From positions 3,968,001 through 4,032,000 of the forward strand of contig NZ_CP079863.1 in NCBI RefSeq assembly GCF_025263485.1: DNA of 64,000 nt. Direction: 5' to 3'. The notes under the pieces are model-generated. The model was not told the DNA's origin and searched no databases. It saw only the letters and a list, made by a program, of their open reading frames with translations. A program made the position numbers and the translations under genes. This stretch comes from Mycobacterium sp. SMC-2. Lineage in GTDB: Bacteria; Actinomycetota; Actinomycetes; Mycobacteriales; Mycobacteriaceae. Below are positions 9,942-20,508 of this stretch, piece by piece (position 1 is the stretch's first letter; every line of letters begins with the position of its first letter).

Positions 9942-11483
9942 ATGACGACTCCGACGCACACCCCGCCGTCCGACTCGTCGGCAACCAAACCATTTGGCGG
10001 CGGGCAGCTTTCGCGGCTACGCGCGTTCGCCACCGCCGCGGAGTCCCGGCCGGCGAAGCTGGGCATGCTCGGCTCGGTGCTGATCGCTGTGGGCGGCCTG
10101 GGCGCGGGCAGCACCCGGCAACACGACCCGCTGCTGGAGTCGATCCACATGTCCTGGCTGCGTTTTGGTCACGGCCTGGTGTTGTCGTCGGTGGTGTTGT
10201 GGACGGGCGTGGGCCTCATGCTTATCGCGTGGGTGGCCCTGGGCCGACGCGTGCTGGCCGGCGGACTGACCGAGTACACGATGAAGGCCACCACCGGCTT
10301 CTGGCTGGCGCCGCTGCTGGTCTCGGTGCCCGTCTTCAGCCGGGACACCTATTCGTATCTGGCCCAGGGGGCCCTGCTGCGCGACGGCTTCGACCCTTAC
10401 GCGGTGGGTCCGGTCGCCAACCCGAACATCCTGCTGGACAACGTAAGTCCCATTTGGACGATCACCACCGCGCCGTACGGTCCCGCGTTCATCCTGGTGG
10501 CCAAGTTCGTCACCATGATCGTCGGCAACAACGTGGTGGCCGGAACCATGCTGCTGCGGCTGTGCATGCTGCCCGGCCTGGCGCTCTTGATCTGGGCCAC
10601 GCCCCGCCTGGCCCGCCACCTGGGCGCCGACCCTGCGACGGCCCTGTGGATCTGTGTTCTCAACCCGCTGGTGCTCATCCACCTGATGGGTGGGGTGCAC
10701 AACGAGATGCTCATGGTGGGCTTGATGGCCGCCGGCATCGCGCTGAGTTTCGCCGGGCGCCACGTGTCGGGCACGATGCTGATCACGGTGGCAATCGCGG
10801 TCAAGGCCACCGCCGGAATCGCCCTGCCGTTCATGGTGTGGGTGTGGACGCGGCATTTGCGCGACCGCCGCGGATACCGGCCGGCCTGGGCGTTCGCCGC
10901 GGCCACAGCGATGTCGCTACTGGTCTTCGCCGTCGTGTTCGGCATCCTGTCGGCCGTGGCCGGGGTGGGCCTGGGATGGCTGACGGCACTGGCCGGGTCG
11001 GTGAAGATCATCAACTGGCTGACGGTGCCGACCGCGGCCGCCAACCTCATCCACGCCGTCTTCAGCGGGTTCTTCTTGGTGCACTTCTATCCCATGCTGC
11101 GCCTCACCCGCTTGGTCGGGATCGCGATCATCGCGGTGTCGCTACCGCTGTTGTGGTGGCGGTTCCGCCGCGACGACCGGGGCGCGCTGACCGGCATCGC
11201 GTTCTCGATGCTCGTGGTGGTGTTGTTCGTGCCCGCGGCGCTACCGTGGTACTACTCGTGGCCGCTGGCGGTGGTCGCGCCGCTGGAGCAGTCACGACGG
11301 GCGATCGCGATCATCGCCGGCCTGTCGACGTGGGTGATGGTGATCTTCAAACCCGATGGCTCGCACGGGATGTACTCGTGGCTGCATTTTTCGCTGGCCA
11401 CCGCCTGCGCGCTGGTCGCCTGGTACAGCGTGCACCGCGCGCCCGACGCGCGGAACGCCGAACCGGAGCTCGCCGCTCAGTAG
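9942..11483 (+). CDS. mptA: Alpha-(1->6)-mannosyltransferase MptA
   Basis: Polyprenyl-phosphate-mannose-dependent mannosyltransferase of the GT-C superfamily that extends the alpha-1,6 mannan backbone of lipomannan and lipoarabinomannan on the outer face of the plasma membrane. The 513-residue protein has a short hydrophilic N-terminus and about a dozen hydrophobic helices; an acidic loop motif SRDTYSYLAQG follows an early helix, as expected for the GT-C catalytic Asp. Length matches M. tuberculosis Rv2174 (516). It starts 4 nt after idsA2. Rv2181-type and PimB' mannosyltransferases in the same window belong to the same glycolipid pathway. Its end overlaps the convergent Rv2175c-type gene by 7 nt. 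Confidence 0.92.
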   Translation: MTTPTHTPPSDSSATKPFGGGQLSRLRAFATAAESRPAKLGMLGSVLIAVGGLGAGSTRQHDPLLESIHMSWLRFGHGLVLSSVVLWTGVGLMLIAWVALGRRVLAGGLTEYTMKATTGFWLAPLLVSVPVFSRDTYSYLAQGALLRDGFDPYAVGPVANPNILLDNVSPIWTITTAPYGPAFILVAKFVTMIVGNNVVAGTMLLRLCMLPGLALLIWATPRLARHLGADPATALWICVLNPLVLIHLMGGVHNEMLMVGLMAAGIALSFAGRHVSGTMLITVAIAVKATAGIALPFMVWVWTRHLRDRRGYRPAWAFAAATAMSLLVFAVVFGILSAVAGVGLGWLTALAGSVKIINWLTVPTAAANLIHAVFSGFFLVHFYPMLRLTRLVGIAIIAVSLPLLWWRFRRDDRGALTGIAFSMLVVVLFVPAALPWYYSWPLAVVAPLEQSRRAIAIIAGLSTWVMVIFKPDGSHGMYSWLHFSLATACALVAWYSVHRAPDARNAEPELAAQ

Positions 11484-11881
11484 GCCATGGCCTGCGCCCG
11501 CCGCACGACTTCGCGGGCCTGGTGCGCGTGCAGGGCGTCGACGGGGCGGGCGTTGCTGATGGCATCCCGGCTGCCGTCGTGGGTGATCGTCAGCGACGGA
11601 TCGGGGGTGAACAACCACCGCATGATCTCGGTGTCGTGGTAGCCGCCGTCGTGCAGGATCGTCAACAGTCCCGGCAGGCTCTTGACCACCTCACCGTGCT
11701 TGGTGAAGAACACCTGCGGCACCACCAGGCCGCCGTCCCGCTTCACCGCAACCAGGTGGCCTTCCCGGAGTTGCTGCTGCACCTTGCTGACCGAAACCCG
11801 GAGCAATTCGGCGACCCGCGGCAGGTCGTAGGTGGGCTCGTCGGGATCCAGAACATCGTCGCCGGCAGGAACACTGCTCAC
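11477..11881 (-). CDS. DNA-binding protein of the Rv2175c family (PknL substrate)
   Basis: 134-residue winged-helix DNA-binding protein. The N-terminal part (TYDLPRVAELLRVSVSKVQQQLREG) forms the helix-turn-helix, followed by a conserved C-terminal domain ending VDALHAHQAREVVRRAQAMAY. The M. tuberculosis orthologue is phosphorylated by PknL, which abolishes DNA binding; the pknL gene is divergent here too, 79 bp away. I chose the GTG at 11881 because TACACT lies exactly 6 nt upstream, a good leaderless promoter; the frame remains open to 11947. Confidence 0.88.
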   Translation of the reverse strand: MSSVPAGDDVLDPDEPTYDLPRVAELLRVSVSKVQQQLREGHLVAVKRDGGLVVPQVFFTKHGEVVKSLPGLLTILHDGGYHDTEIMRWLFTPDPSLTITHDGSRDAISNARPVDALHAHQAREVVRRAQAMAY

Positions 11882-11887
11882 GGCGCA

Positions 11888-11893
11888 AGTGTA
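11888..11893 (-). promoter_or_regulatory. -10 element for a leaderless Rv2175c-type transcript
   Basis: TACACT on the minus strand fits the mycobacterial TANNNT -10 consensus and stands 6 nt before the GTG start, so transcription should begin at the start codon. No clear -35 is visible, which is common. Confidence 0.6.
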
Positions 11894-11948
11894 GGCCTTG
11901 TCACGCGGATTGAACCGATGTTCGGCCGCCCAATCAGGTGGCCGCACC

Positions 11949-11954
11949 TACGAT
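11949..11954 (+). promoter_or_regulatory. -10 element for a leaderless pknL transcript
   Basis: TACGAT fits TANNNT and is followed by 6 nt and then the pknL GTG. Together with the divergent TACACT it makes a 79-bp region with two back-to-back leaderless promoters. Confidence 0.6.
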
Positions 11955-11960
11955 GGCCCC

Positions 11961-13154
11961 GTGGCCGAACCCGGGACGGTAGACCCCTTGGACAGCGCAT
12001 TGCTGGACGGCCGTTACCTGGTGCAGGCCAAGATCGCCAGCGGCGGCACGTCGACGGTGTACCGAGGGCTCGACACGCGGCTCGACCGCCCGGTAGCGGT
12101 GAAGGTGATGGATTCCCGGTACGCCGGCGACGACCAGTTCCTGACCCGGTTCCAGCGCGAGGCCCGCACGGTCGCACGGCTCAAGGACCCGGGGCTGGTA
12201 GCGGTGTACGACCAGGGCCTGGACGCCCGGCACCCCTTCTTGGTGATGGAGCTGATCGAGGGTGGCACGCTGCGCGAGCTGCTGGCCGAGCGCGGGCCGA
12301 TGCCGCCCTATGCCGTGGCCGCGGTGCTGCACCCGGTGCTGGGCGGGCTCGCAGCGGCGCACCGCGCCGGTCTGGTCCACCGCGACGTCAAACCCGAGAA
12401 CGTGCTGATCTCCGACGAGGGTGACGTCAAGATCGCCGATTTCGGCTTGGTCCGTGCCGTGGCGGCGGCGGGAATCACCTCCACCAGCGTCATTTTGGGA
12501 ACCGCGGCCTACCTGTCGCCCGAGCAGGTGCGCGACGGCGACGCCAGTCCCCGCAGCGATGTGTACTCCGCCGGGATCCTCACCTACGAATTGCTGACCG
12601 GGCGCACCCCGTTCACCGGCGACTCGCCGTTGGCGCTCGCCTACCAACGACTGGACACCGATGTGCCACCGCCCAGTGCGGCGATCGATGGTGTGCCCCC
12701 ACAGTTCGACGAGTTCGTGCGGCGCGCGACCGCGCGCGACCCCGCCGCACGGTACGCCGACGCGATCGAGATGGGCGCCGAACTCGACGCGATCGCCGAA
12801 GAGCTTGCGCTGCCGCACTTTCGGGTTCCCGCGCCGCGCAACTCCGCGCAGCACCGGTCGGCGGCCCTACAGCACAGCCGCATGAACCAGCGCCACCCCA
12901 CCCGCCAGTTGACCCGCGGTCCCGAGGACTGGCAGGAGCCGCGGCGCCCGCCGCAGTCCGACGACGAACCCGACGACTACGAATACCAGCCCGTGACAGG
13001 GGAATTCGCGGGCATTCCGATCAGCGAATTCGCGTTCGCCCGCCAGCGCGGCCGGCGCATGGTGCTGATCTGGGTGGCGCTGGTGCTGGCGCTCACCGGG
13101 ATGGTCGCCACGGCGGCGTGGACGATCGGGGCTAACCTGAACGGGCTGCTCTGA
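11961..13154 (+). CDS. pknL: Serine/threonine protein kinase PknL
   Basis: Hanks-type Ser/Thr kinase of 397 residues with a cytoplasmic catalytic domain and one C-terminal membrane helix. The glycine loop (ASGGTSTVYRG), ATP-binding Lys48 in VAVKVMD, catalytic loop HRDVKPEN with Asp142, DFG and the activation segment ending GTAAYLSPEQ are intact. A charged linker (about 290-366) leads to the helix MVLIWVALVLALTGMVATA starting near 367. Only a few residues follow the helix, so there is no extracellular PASTA sensor, as in M. tuberculosis PknL (399 residues). Start GTG is placed by the leaderless promoter; the frame is open 21 codons upstream. It faces its known substrate gene of the Rv2175c type. 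Confidence 0.93.
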   Translation: MAEPGTVDPLDSALLDGRYLVQAKIASGGTSTVYRGLDTRLDRPVAVKVMDSRYAGDDQFLTRFQREARTVARLKDPGLVAVYDQGLDARHPFLVMELIEGGTLRELLAERGPMPPYAVAAVLHPVLGGLAAAHRAGLVHRDVKPENVLISDEGDVKIADFGLVRAVAAAGITSTSVILGTAAYLSPEQVRDGDASPRSDVYSAGILTYELLTGRTPFTGDSPLALAYQRLDTDVPPPSAAIDGVPPQFDEFVRRATARDPAARYADAIEMGAELDAIAEELALPHFRVPAPRNSAQHRSAALQHSRMNQRHPTRQLTRGPEDWQEPRRPPQSDDEPDDYEYQPVTGEFAGIPISEFAFARQRGRRMVLIWVALVLALTGMVATAAWTIGANLNGLL

Positions 13155-13234
13155 CTGTTCTGCCGCGAGCGTCCGCAAATGCACAGCCGTACCGGCGTGT
13201 CGCGGTACAAACACGGGCGCTCGGCCCAGCCTGC

Positions 13235-14683
<1,449 letters not shown>

Positions 14684-15208
14684 TCAGTCCGGGGCTTCCC
14701 CTTCGGATCGCCCCCGGGGGGCATCCGCGTGCGCCGCGGTGATCAGCCGGAATCTCCGCAGCTGGTCGCGGGCGTCGACCAGCGCGTCGTGGGCGTCGCG
14801 CGAGCGCGGCGGCATCGGCGGGCACCCCCGGTCCTCCCACAATTGCCGCAGGTCCCGGGTGAAGCGGGGCAACGCCCGCGGCAACTCGGGCATCGTGCCC
14901 CACAGCTGGCACAAGACCACGTGGTCGTAGGCACCGACCCACGCCCACAATTCGATCGGCTCGTCGCCGTCGACGCCGAAGAACTCCTCCAGGTCCGTGC
15001 GGATCTGGCTGCGTGAGCGCCACAGCTGCGACGCCGGGGGAGGCAACTTGGGCAGCACGTTGGCGCGCACCCAGCCACCGGCGCGCTCCGGATCGAATTC
15101 CGTGGACACGGCGTAATACTCCCGGCCATCCTCGGCCACCACGCCGATCGATATCAACTCGATGGTGCGGCCGTCCTCGATGAATTCAGTGTCGTAGAAG
15201 TACCGCAC
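14684..15208 (-). CDS. 3'-5' exoribonuclease, RNase T/DEDD type (Rv2179c family)
   Basis: 174-residue exoribonuclease of the DnaQ/RNase T fold. The first active-site block FYDTEFIEDG carries Asp6 and Glu8, a middle block WAWVGAYDHVVL gives the next Asp, and HDALVDARDQL supplies the closing His and Asp, completing a DEDDh-like set. The M. tuberculosis orthologue Rv2179c has reported 3'-5' RNase activity. The start codon is GTG at 15208; the protein begins directly with the first catalytic strand. It lies 9 nt after the upstream minus-strand membrane gene, so they may share a transcript. Confidence 0.85.
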   Translation of the reverse strand: MRYFYDTEFIEDGRTIELISIGVVAEDGREYYAVSTEFDPERAGGWVRANVLPKLPPPASQLWRSRSQIRTDLEEFFGVDGDEPIELWAWVGAYDHVVLCQLWGTMPELPRALPRFTRDLRQLWEDRGCPPMPPRSRDAHDALVDARDQLRRFRLITAAHADAPRGRSEGEAPD

Positions 15209-15217
15209 CGCCGCAGC

Positions 15218-16195
15218 TTATCGGCTGATCAGGATCGGCCCCGTGGGCGGCGGCGCGGGGTGCACCTCGTGGTCGAGTTGGGCGTCGACGGTGCGTTCAT
15301 CGGGCAACCGGGGCGTGCCGGCGATCGCACACTGCAGGTAGAGCTTGGCCCGCACGACCGGGCGGCGCAGCGTCCGTTCCCGTTGCAGCGCGCGCCGCAT
15401 CTTCTCCGGTTGGGTGGTGTATCGCCAGCGGGCCCACGGCGCGTGCGGGCGGGACAGCCGGATCGCACCGATCACCAGCAGGACGACGATGAACATGCCG
15501 AGCAAACCGGTCCACACCTTGCCCTTGAGCACCACCACCACGGCCAGCGGCAGCGTCAGCACCAAAGCGCCGGCAACCGCGGCCCGCAGCGGCCACGAAT
15601 CGGCGCCTTCCCAGATCGGCAGGAAGAACATCAGCGGATGCAGGCCCATGATCAACAACCCGGCCACTCCCACCGCGGCGAACACGGCGTCCACCGACGT
15701 GCGCCCGTCCTCTTCCCAGTAGACGTCGGACAGGTGCAGGATCAATGCATACTCGTCGAGCACCAGGGCGGCGCCGACCCCGAAAAGGATTGCGCTAAAG
15801 GTGAATTCGGGCTCATGGCCATTGACCGACAGGGTGACCAACGTCAGCCCGGAGAGCAACACCAACACCACGCCGAACGTCACGTGGTGGATATGGACCC
15901 CGCCGACATGGACGTTGCGGGGGTGCCACCATCTGGCCGGGCTGCCGGCCTCGGATCGGTGGCGGATGAAGCGCACGAACGTTCGCGTGACGAAGAACGT
16001 CAGGATGAACGCCACCAGGCAGCACAGCAGGGGCAACCGGCCACGGTCGAGGATGTCGTGCGCGAACCAGTGCGTCACCCGCGGCACGAACCAGTGGAGC
16101 ACCCTAGAAAAGCTACGCCTGCGGGCGTCGACCCGGCGGGAGCCGCGCTGGGCCACCTGCCACGTCCGAACACCGATTACGCTGTTGTGCGACAT
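15218..16195 (-). CDS. Integral membrane protein of the Rv2180c family
   Basis: Multi-spanning membrane protein of unknown function. After a basic N-terminus there are about seven hydrophobic helices, for example [20 protein letters not shown] and [20 protein letters not shown], with conserved His-rich loops ([10 protein letters not shown]) and an acidic motif [11 protein letters not shown] between helices; the C-terminal 70 residues are soluble. I favour the ATG at 16195, whose codon overlaps the ATG of the divergent mannosyltransferase gene inside one CATG; a TTG 13 codons upstream and internal starts are possible. The neighbourhood suggests an envelope-related role, but this is not shown. 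Confidence 0.75.
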   Translation of the reverse strand: MSHNSVIGVRTWQVAQRGSRRVDARRRSFSRVLHWFVPRVTHWFAHDILDRGRLPLLCCLVAFILTFFVTRTFVRFIRHRSEAGSPARWWHPRNVHVGGVHIHHVTFGVVLVLLSGLTLVTLSVNGHEPEFTFSAILFGVGAALVLDEYALILHLSDVYWEEDGRTSVDAVFAAVGVAGLLIMGLHPLMFFLPIWEGADSWPLRAAVAGALVLTLPLAVVVVLKGKVWTGLLGMFIVVLLVIGAIRLSRPHAPWARWRYTTQPEKMRRALQRERTLRRPVVRAKLYLQCAIAGTPRLPDERTVDAQLDHEVHPAPPPTGPILISR

Positions 16196-17489
16196 GAGTA
16201 GATGGCGGGCGCCCGGCGTGGGCTTCTCAAGCAAACGTGGGCCCGGGCAGGCCCTGTTGTGGTGCGGGCTGTGGCTGCTGGCGGCGGCGGGCCTGGGCTA
16301 CGTTTCCTGGCAACTGTTCGGGCACACGCCCTATCGCATCGACATCGACGTGTATCAGATGGGTGCGCAAGCCTGGATGCAGGGGCATTCGCTGTACCAC
16401 GGGAACGTGTTGTTCCACACACCGATCGGGCTCAATCTGCCATTCACCTATCCCCCGCTGGCCGCGATCGTGTTCTGCCCGTTCGCCTGGCTGCACATGC
16501 CGGCCGCCAGCGTCGCGATCACGGTGTTGACCCTGGTGCTGCTGATTGTGTCGACGGTGATCGCGCTGACCCGCCTCGACGTCTGGGCCGCCTCGACGGC
16601 GCTGCCCGGCCCGGCGTGGCTGCGCCGCTGCTGGCTGGCCATCATCATCACCGTGGCGGCGACGGTGTGGCTGGAACCGATCACCTCGAACTTCGCCTTC
16701 GGCCAGATCAACGTCGTGCTGATGACCCTGGTGATCGCCGACTGCCTGCCGCGCCGCACACCGTGGCCGCGGGGCCTGCTGCTGGGCCTGGGCATAGCGC
16801 TCAAACTGACGCCGGCGGTGTTCCTGCTTTACTTCCTGCTGCGTCGTGACAACCGCGCGGCACTGACCGCGCTGGCGTCGTTCGTGGTGGCCACGGCGCT
16901 CGGTTTCGTTCTGGCATGGAGCGATTCGTGGGAGTACTGGACGCACACGCTGCAGCACACCGATCGCATCGGCGAGGCGGCGTTGAACACCGATCAAAAC
17001 ATCGCCGGGGCGCTGGCCCGGCTCGGGCTGGGCGAGCAGCAGCGCTTCCTGTTGTGGGTGGCGGCCTCGCTGGTCGTGCTCGCGCTCACCGTATGGGCGA
17101 TGCGCAGGGTGCTGCGGGCCGACGAGCCCGCGCTGGCGGTGGTGTGCGTGGCACTGTTCGGGTTGGTGGTGTCGCCGGTCTCGTGGTCGCACCACTGGGT
17201 GTGGGGGTTGCCGACGGTCGTGGTGCTCGCCGTGCTGGCCTGGCGGCGCCGCAACGCGGCGCTGGCCGTGGTCGGCGTTGCGGGGGTGGCGCTGATGCGA
17301 TGGTCGACGATCGACCTGCTGCCCAAGCATCACGAGGCGACGGCGGTCTGGTGGCGCCAGCTCGCCGGGATGTCCTACGTGTGGTGGGCGCTGGCGGTCC
17401 TCGTCGCATCCGGGCTGACGGTCACCGCCCGCAAGCCCGCGACGGATTCCGCGCCGCGGCAATTGACGCCGGTGACAACGGTCGGCTAG
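16194..17489 (+). CDS. Alpha-(1->2)-mannosyltransferase of LM/LAM (Rv2181 type)
   Basis: GT-C type, polyprenol-phosphate-mannose-dependent mannosyltransferase with about ten membrane helices, 431 residues. The M. tuberculosis orthologue Rv2181 adds single alpha-1,2 mannose branches to the lipomannan backbone and contributes to mannose capping. Hallmarks: an early extracytoplasmic acidic motif ([14 protein letters not shown]) after the first helix, the PFTYPPLAA block and [12 protein letters not shown], all shared with Rv2181 and GT87-type enzymes. The ATG at 16194 is inside a CATG that also encodes the divergent start; a TACGCT (16178-16183) could be its -10 with a leader of only a few nt. 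Confidence 0.88.
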   Translation: MSRWRAPGVGFSSKRGPGQALLWCGLWLLAAAGLGYVSWQLFGHTPYRIDIDVYQMGAQAWMQGHSLYHGNVLFHTPIGLNLPFTYPPLAAIVFCPFAWLHMPAASVAITVLTLVLLIVSTVIALTRLDVWAASTALPGPAWLRRCWLAIIITVAATVWLEPITSNFAFGQINVVLMTLVIADCLPRRTPWPRGLLLGLGIALKLTPAVFLLYFLLRRDNRAALTALASFVVATALGFVLAWSDSWEYWTHTLQHTDRIGEAALNTDQNIAGALARLGLGEQQRFLLWVAASLVVLALTVWAMRRVLRADEPALAVVCVALFGLVVSPVSWSHHWVWGLPTVVVLAVLAWRRRNAALAVVGVAGVALMRWSTIDLLPKHHEATAVWWRQLAGMSYVWWALAVLVASGLTVTARKPATDSAPRQLTPVTTVG

Positions 17490-17493
17490 TCGC

Positions 17494-18231
17494 TCAACCG
17501 ACGGCGGTCTCGGGGATCCGTGCGGCCTGGCCGTTGGATTCCTGACCGGCCGAGCCGTTGTGGTTTTCCTTGATGCTGGCGGCGTAGATGTCCACGTACT
17601 CCTGGCCGGAGAGCCCCATCAGCTCGTAGATCACCTCGTCGGTGACGGCCCGCTCGATGAAGCGGTTGCCGGCCAGCCCTTCGAAGCGGGAAAAGTCCAT
17701 CGGCTCGCCGAAGCGCACGGTGACCCGCCCGAAGCGCAGCATGTTCGTGCCGGGCGGGTTGACGACGTTGGTGCCGATCATGGCCACCGGGATCACCGGC
17801 ACCCCGGTGTGCAGCGCCAGGCGCGCCAGGCCGGTCTTGCCCTTGTACAGCCGGCCGTCCGGCGAACGGGTGCCTTCGGGGTACATGCCCAGCAACTTGC
17901 CCGCCGATAGCAGCCTTTCGGCTGTGTTCAGCGCGGCCTGCGCGCTGTCGGCATCGGTCCGGTCGATCGGCACCTGGCCCACCGCGGTGAAAAACCAGCG
18001 CTGAAACCAGCCCTTCAAGCCGGTTCCGGTGAAGTACTCGGCTTTCGCCAGGAAGGTGATCCGGCGACGCACCACCAACGGCAGATAGAAGCTGTCCATC
18101 ACCGCCAGGTGGTTACTGGCCAAGATCGCCGGGCCGGAACTCGGAATGTGTTCCAGGCCTTCGACTTTTGGCCGACCGAGCAAGTACAGCAACGGGCCGA
18201 GGAGTACGTACTTGAATAGCCAGTACCACAT
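17494..18231 (-). CDS. PlsC-family 1-acyl-glycerol-phosphate acyltransferase (Rv2182c type)
   Basis: Membrane-associated acyltransferase that should acylate a lysophospholipid in phospholipid synthesis. The catalytic H-x4-D motif is present in SNHLAVMDSFYLP, the acceptor-binding block FPEGTRS-like motif as MYPEGTRSPDG, and the later block VPVIPVAMIGTN. 245 residues, near the M. tuberculosis length of 247. The ATG at 18231 has GGGAGGG just upstream; the open frame extends 55 codons further but begins in sequence unlike the family. It stands at the downstream end of a run of minus-strand genes, 85 nt after the cysteine-rich protein gene. Acyl acceptor not determined by the sequence. Confidence 0.88.
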   Translation of the reverse strand: MWYWLFKYVLLGPLLYLLGRPKVEGLEHIPSSGPAILASNHLAVMDSFYLPLVVRRRITFLAKAEYFTGTGLKGWFQRWFFTAVGQVPIDRTDADSAQAALNTAERLLSAGKLLGMYPEGTRSPDGRLYKGKTGLARLALHTGVPVIPVAMIGTNVVNPPGTNMLRFGRVTVRFGEPMDFSRFEGLAGNRFIERAVTDEVIYELMGLSGQEYVDIYAASIKENHNGSAGQESNGQAARIPETAVG

Positions 18232-18316
18232 GGCCCTCCCTCTCGCCCGCCCGCCGGTGTTCTGCGCCAACTGTACCCATCGCATGGGGAAGGGACCACC
18301 TTCGGGCGCAGCCCGG

Positions 18317-18697
18317 TCACTCCTCGACGGTGACCGGGATGTGCTGATACCGCGTCCTGGTCGCGGCGTCTGAAGCCTCCGTCTCGGTGGCACCATCGCC
18401 GGGCGGACCGTCGGGTGGCGGTTTCGCCGCGCCGTTGATGTCGTCGAGCATGGCGCGGATCACCTCGAGCAGGGCGATGCTGTGGTCGGCGATCACGGTG
18501 ATCAGCGGGTGCTGATCGCCGGTCGCCAACGCGGCGAGCGCGCACACCGGACACCACACCTGCTGACACTTGCCGGTTCCGACGCCCCGGCCGGCCGTCA
18601 GCGCGGCCGCCGTCCGCATCGCCGGGTCGATTCCGTCCAGGATGGCCTGGGCAAGCCTGCGCAGCTCCGGACCGATCTCGGGATGAGCCCCACTCAC
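18317..18697 (-). CDS. Conserved cysteine-containing small protein (Rv2183c type)
   Basis: 126-residue conserved hypothetical protein. It has an N-terminal helix, then Cys44, Cys49 and Cys52 in KCQQVWCPVCAL, a C-x4-C-x2-C arrangement that could bind a metal although a fourth ligand is not obvious, and an acidic/Pro-rich tail. The GTG start overlaps the stop of the upstream ATPase gene in a GTGA, so it is translationally coupled to the ArsA-like ATPase and probably acts with it. The pattern resembles small DUF5304-like actinobacterial proteins, but I do not assign a function. Confidence 0.75.
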   Translation of the reverse strand: MSGAHPEIGPELRRLAQAILDGIDPAMRTAAALTAGRGVGTGKCQQVWCPVCALAALATGDQHPLITVIADHSIALLEVIRAMLDDINGAAKPPPDGPPGDGATETEASDAATRTRYQHIPVTVEE

Positions 18698-19944
18698 TTA
18701 GGCCACACCTCCGGGTCTGGTCGAAATCGGACTGTCAACTCGCTACCCCGCAGGTGCGCGTCCAGCACGGTGCACCGCCGGAGTACGGAGGCCAACCGAA
18801 CCCTGCGCCGCAATCCGCCCGCGCTGATGATCAGGTCGTCGTCGACGCGCCCCAGGTTCAGCCCCGAGGGATCGAGTTGCGGTAACGCTAGCCGCATTCG
18901 GTAAATGGAACCAAGTCCTGTTCCGGATTCCAGGTCCACCGTCGGCCGCAACGGTCCCGGCGGGGCGGCCCCGCCACGTCGGCGGGCACTGTCGAGCAAT
19001 GCGCCCAGCGCCTTGGCGCCGATCGGCTCCCCGGACAGGTGCGGAGTCATCACCAGGGCAACCTCACCAATGGTGGCGTCGAGTTCCTCGAGAACACCAC
19101 GTTGTTCGGAAATGCGTTCGGCGTACCAGTAAAACGCGGGGTGCTCCGGCAGGTTGCGGTATTCGTAAGACTCGTCTTCGGCCAGAACCTGATTGACGAT
19201 CAGTTCCTCGACGCGCACACCCATCAGGGCCAGCGAACCCAGCGTCCGGGCGGCTTCGGCCGCGACCACCCGCTCGGGAGTCAACACCAAATGCGCGCTG
19301 ACCAAATCGCCGTCGGTCAGCAGCGCGCTGAGCCCCTCCACGCTGGCGCTGATGCGCTCCAGGAGTTCCACCACCGCCGCCGACCGGGTGTCGTCGGCGC
19401 CGACGGACAGCCGGCGATGACGCGGCCATGCGCGCTCGACGTAGAGCCCGAAGGTGGCCGGCAGGGTCAACATCCGCAGCGCGTCGGCCGTCGAGGCGCA
19501 GTCGACGACGATGCGATCCCAACTTCCGGAGGCGGCCAGCTCACCGACGGCGTGCAGCCCGAGGACTTCCTGAACACCCGGCAGTGCCGAAAGCTCCTCC
19601 GGCGCAATGGTACTGAGCTCCGAATCTCCAAACCGCCGATCCAGCGTGTCGACCACGTCGCGCCAGCGGGCCTCGAGCAGGGACAACGTGTCCAACGCCA
19701 GCGCGTCGAGAAAACCGCCGCCGGCCTGCTCGTCGTCCGCCAGCACCCGAACCAGCTCGGCCCGACTCGGCGGGACGGGAACCCCGAACACGTCGCCGAG
19801 CGAGTGCGCCTGGTCGGTGGACACCACCAGCACCCGCTGTCCCGCGCTCGCGGCGCCGACCGCCGTGGCGCAGGCCAGCGTGGATTTTCCTACCCCGCCC
19901 TTGCCGACGAAGAGACTGATCCGGGCCGGGGTGGACGCCCGCAC
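18694..19944 (-). CDS. ArsA/GET3-like ATPase (Rv2184c type)
   Basis: P-loop ATPase of the ArsA/GET3 (SIMIBI) class, about 416 residues. The deviant Walker A motif FVGKGGVGKSTLA is close to the N-terminus and VVSTDQAHSLGDVFG is the switch I/DxAHS signature of the family; RIVVDCAST corresponds to Walker B/switch II. Two ATPase proteins (Rv3679/3680) of the same class exist elsewhere in mycobacteria. The substrate is unknown; no arsenite-ligand CxxC is evident. I placed the start at GTG 19944, matching the M. tuberculosis N-terminus, 14 nt after the SRPBCC gene; the frame is open much further upstream. Coupled by 4-nt overlap to the cysteine-containing protein. Confidence 0.85.
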   Translation of the reverse strand: MRASTPARISLFVGKGGVGKSTLACATAVGAASAGQRVLVVSTDQAHSLGDVFGVPVPPSRAELVRVLADDEQAGGGFLDALALDTLSLLEARWRDVVDTLDRRFGDSELSTIAPEELSALPGVQEVLGLHAVGELAASGSWDRIVVDCASTADALRMLTLPATFGLYVERAWPRHRRLSVGADDTRSAAVVELLERISASVEGLSALLTDGDLVSAHLVLTPERVVAAEAARTLGSLALMGVRVEELIVNQVLAEDESYEYRNLPEHPAFYWYAERISEQRGVLEELDATIGEVALVMTPHLSGEPIGAKALGALLDSARRRGGAAPPGPLRPTVDLESGTGLGSIYRMRLALPQLDPSGLNLGRVDDDLIISAGGLRRRVRLASVLRRCTVLDAHLRGSELTVRFRPDPEVWPK

Positions 19945-19958
19945 TTCGCGCGACCCAC

Positions 19959-20393
19959 TCAGCCCTCGACTCGTTTCTTCAGATCCTTCAACGCGGTGTC
20001 GGTCAACCGGCGCTCGGCCTTGCGCTTGAGCAAACCGATCATGGGGATGGCCAGGTCGACCGAGAGCTCGTAGGTCACCTCGGTGCCAGATCCCTTGGGC
20101 ACCAACCGATATGTGCCTTCCAGGGAACGCAGCAGCGAGCTGGAGACAAGCGACCAGCTGACCGATTGCCGGTCCTTGGGCCACTGGTAGGACATGACCA
20201 GCGTGTCCTTGAGCACGGCGGCGTCGAGCACCACCCGCGCGACTTTCGGGTAGCCGTCGGCGTCCGTCTCCTGGACCTCGGCTTCCCGGTATTCCGAGAT
20301 CCACTGCGGGTAGGAATCGATGTCCGCGATGACGTCCATCACCGTGCCCGGGTCGGCCTCGATGTAGATGGTTTGCGACGTCTTCTCCGCCAC
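19959..20393 (-). CDS. SRPBCC/polyketide-cyclase-like protein (Rv2185c, TB16.3 type)
   Basis: Small cytoplasmic START-like protein of 144 residues, exactly the length of M. tuberculosis TB16.3. The sequence shows the alternating strands and C-terminal amphipathic helix (LLKRKAERRLTDTALKDLKKR) of SRPBCC proteins, which enclose a hydrophobic ligand cavity; ligand unknown. GTG start with AGAGAGGG upstream. It lies between another SRPBCC-like gene and the ArsA-like ATPase in the same orientation, suggesting a small operon that binds or delivers a hydrophobic molecule (inference). Confidence 0.88.
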   Translation of the reverse strand: MAEKTSQTIYIEADPGTVMDVIADIDSYPQWISEYREAEVQETDADGYPKVARVVLDAAVLKDTLVMSYQWPKDRQSVSWSLVSSSLLRSLEGTYRLVPKGSGTEVTYELSVDLAIPMIGLLKRKAERRLTDTALKDLKKRVEG

Positions 20394-20508
20394 CTGGTAC
20401 TGCCCTCTCTCCCGCAAGCGGTCGACGCCGCCGGCGGGGAAACTACCGTGCGGGTCCGACCCCCGGGCCTTCGGTCCCGAACGTACTCTCCCCGCAAACC
20501 TGACCCGG

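Noticed and set aside
10199..12424. 741-codon open frame on the plus strand across mptA and pknL
   Set aside because: It is out of frame with two well-recognised genes and reads as Arg/His/Gly-rich shadow sequence.
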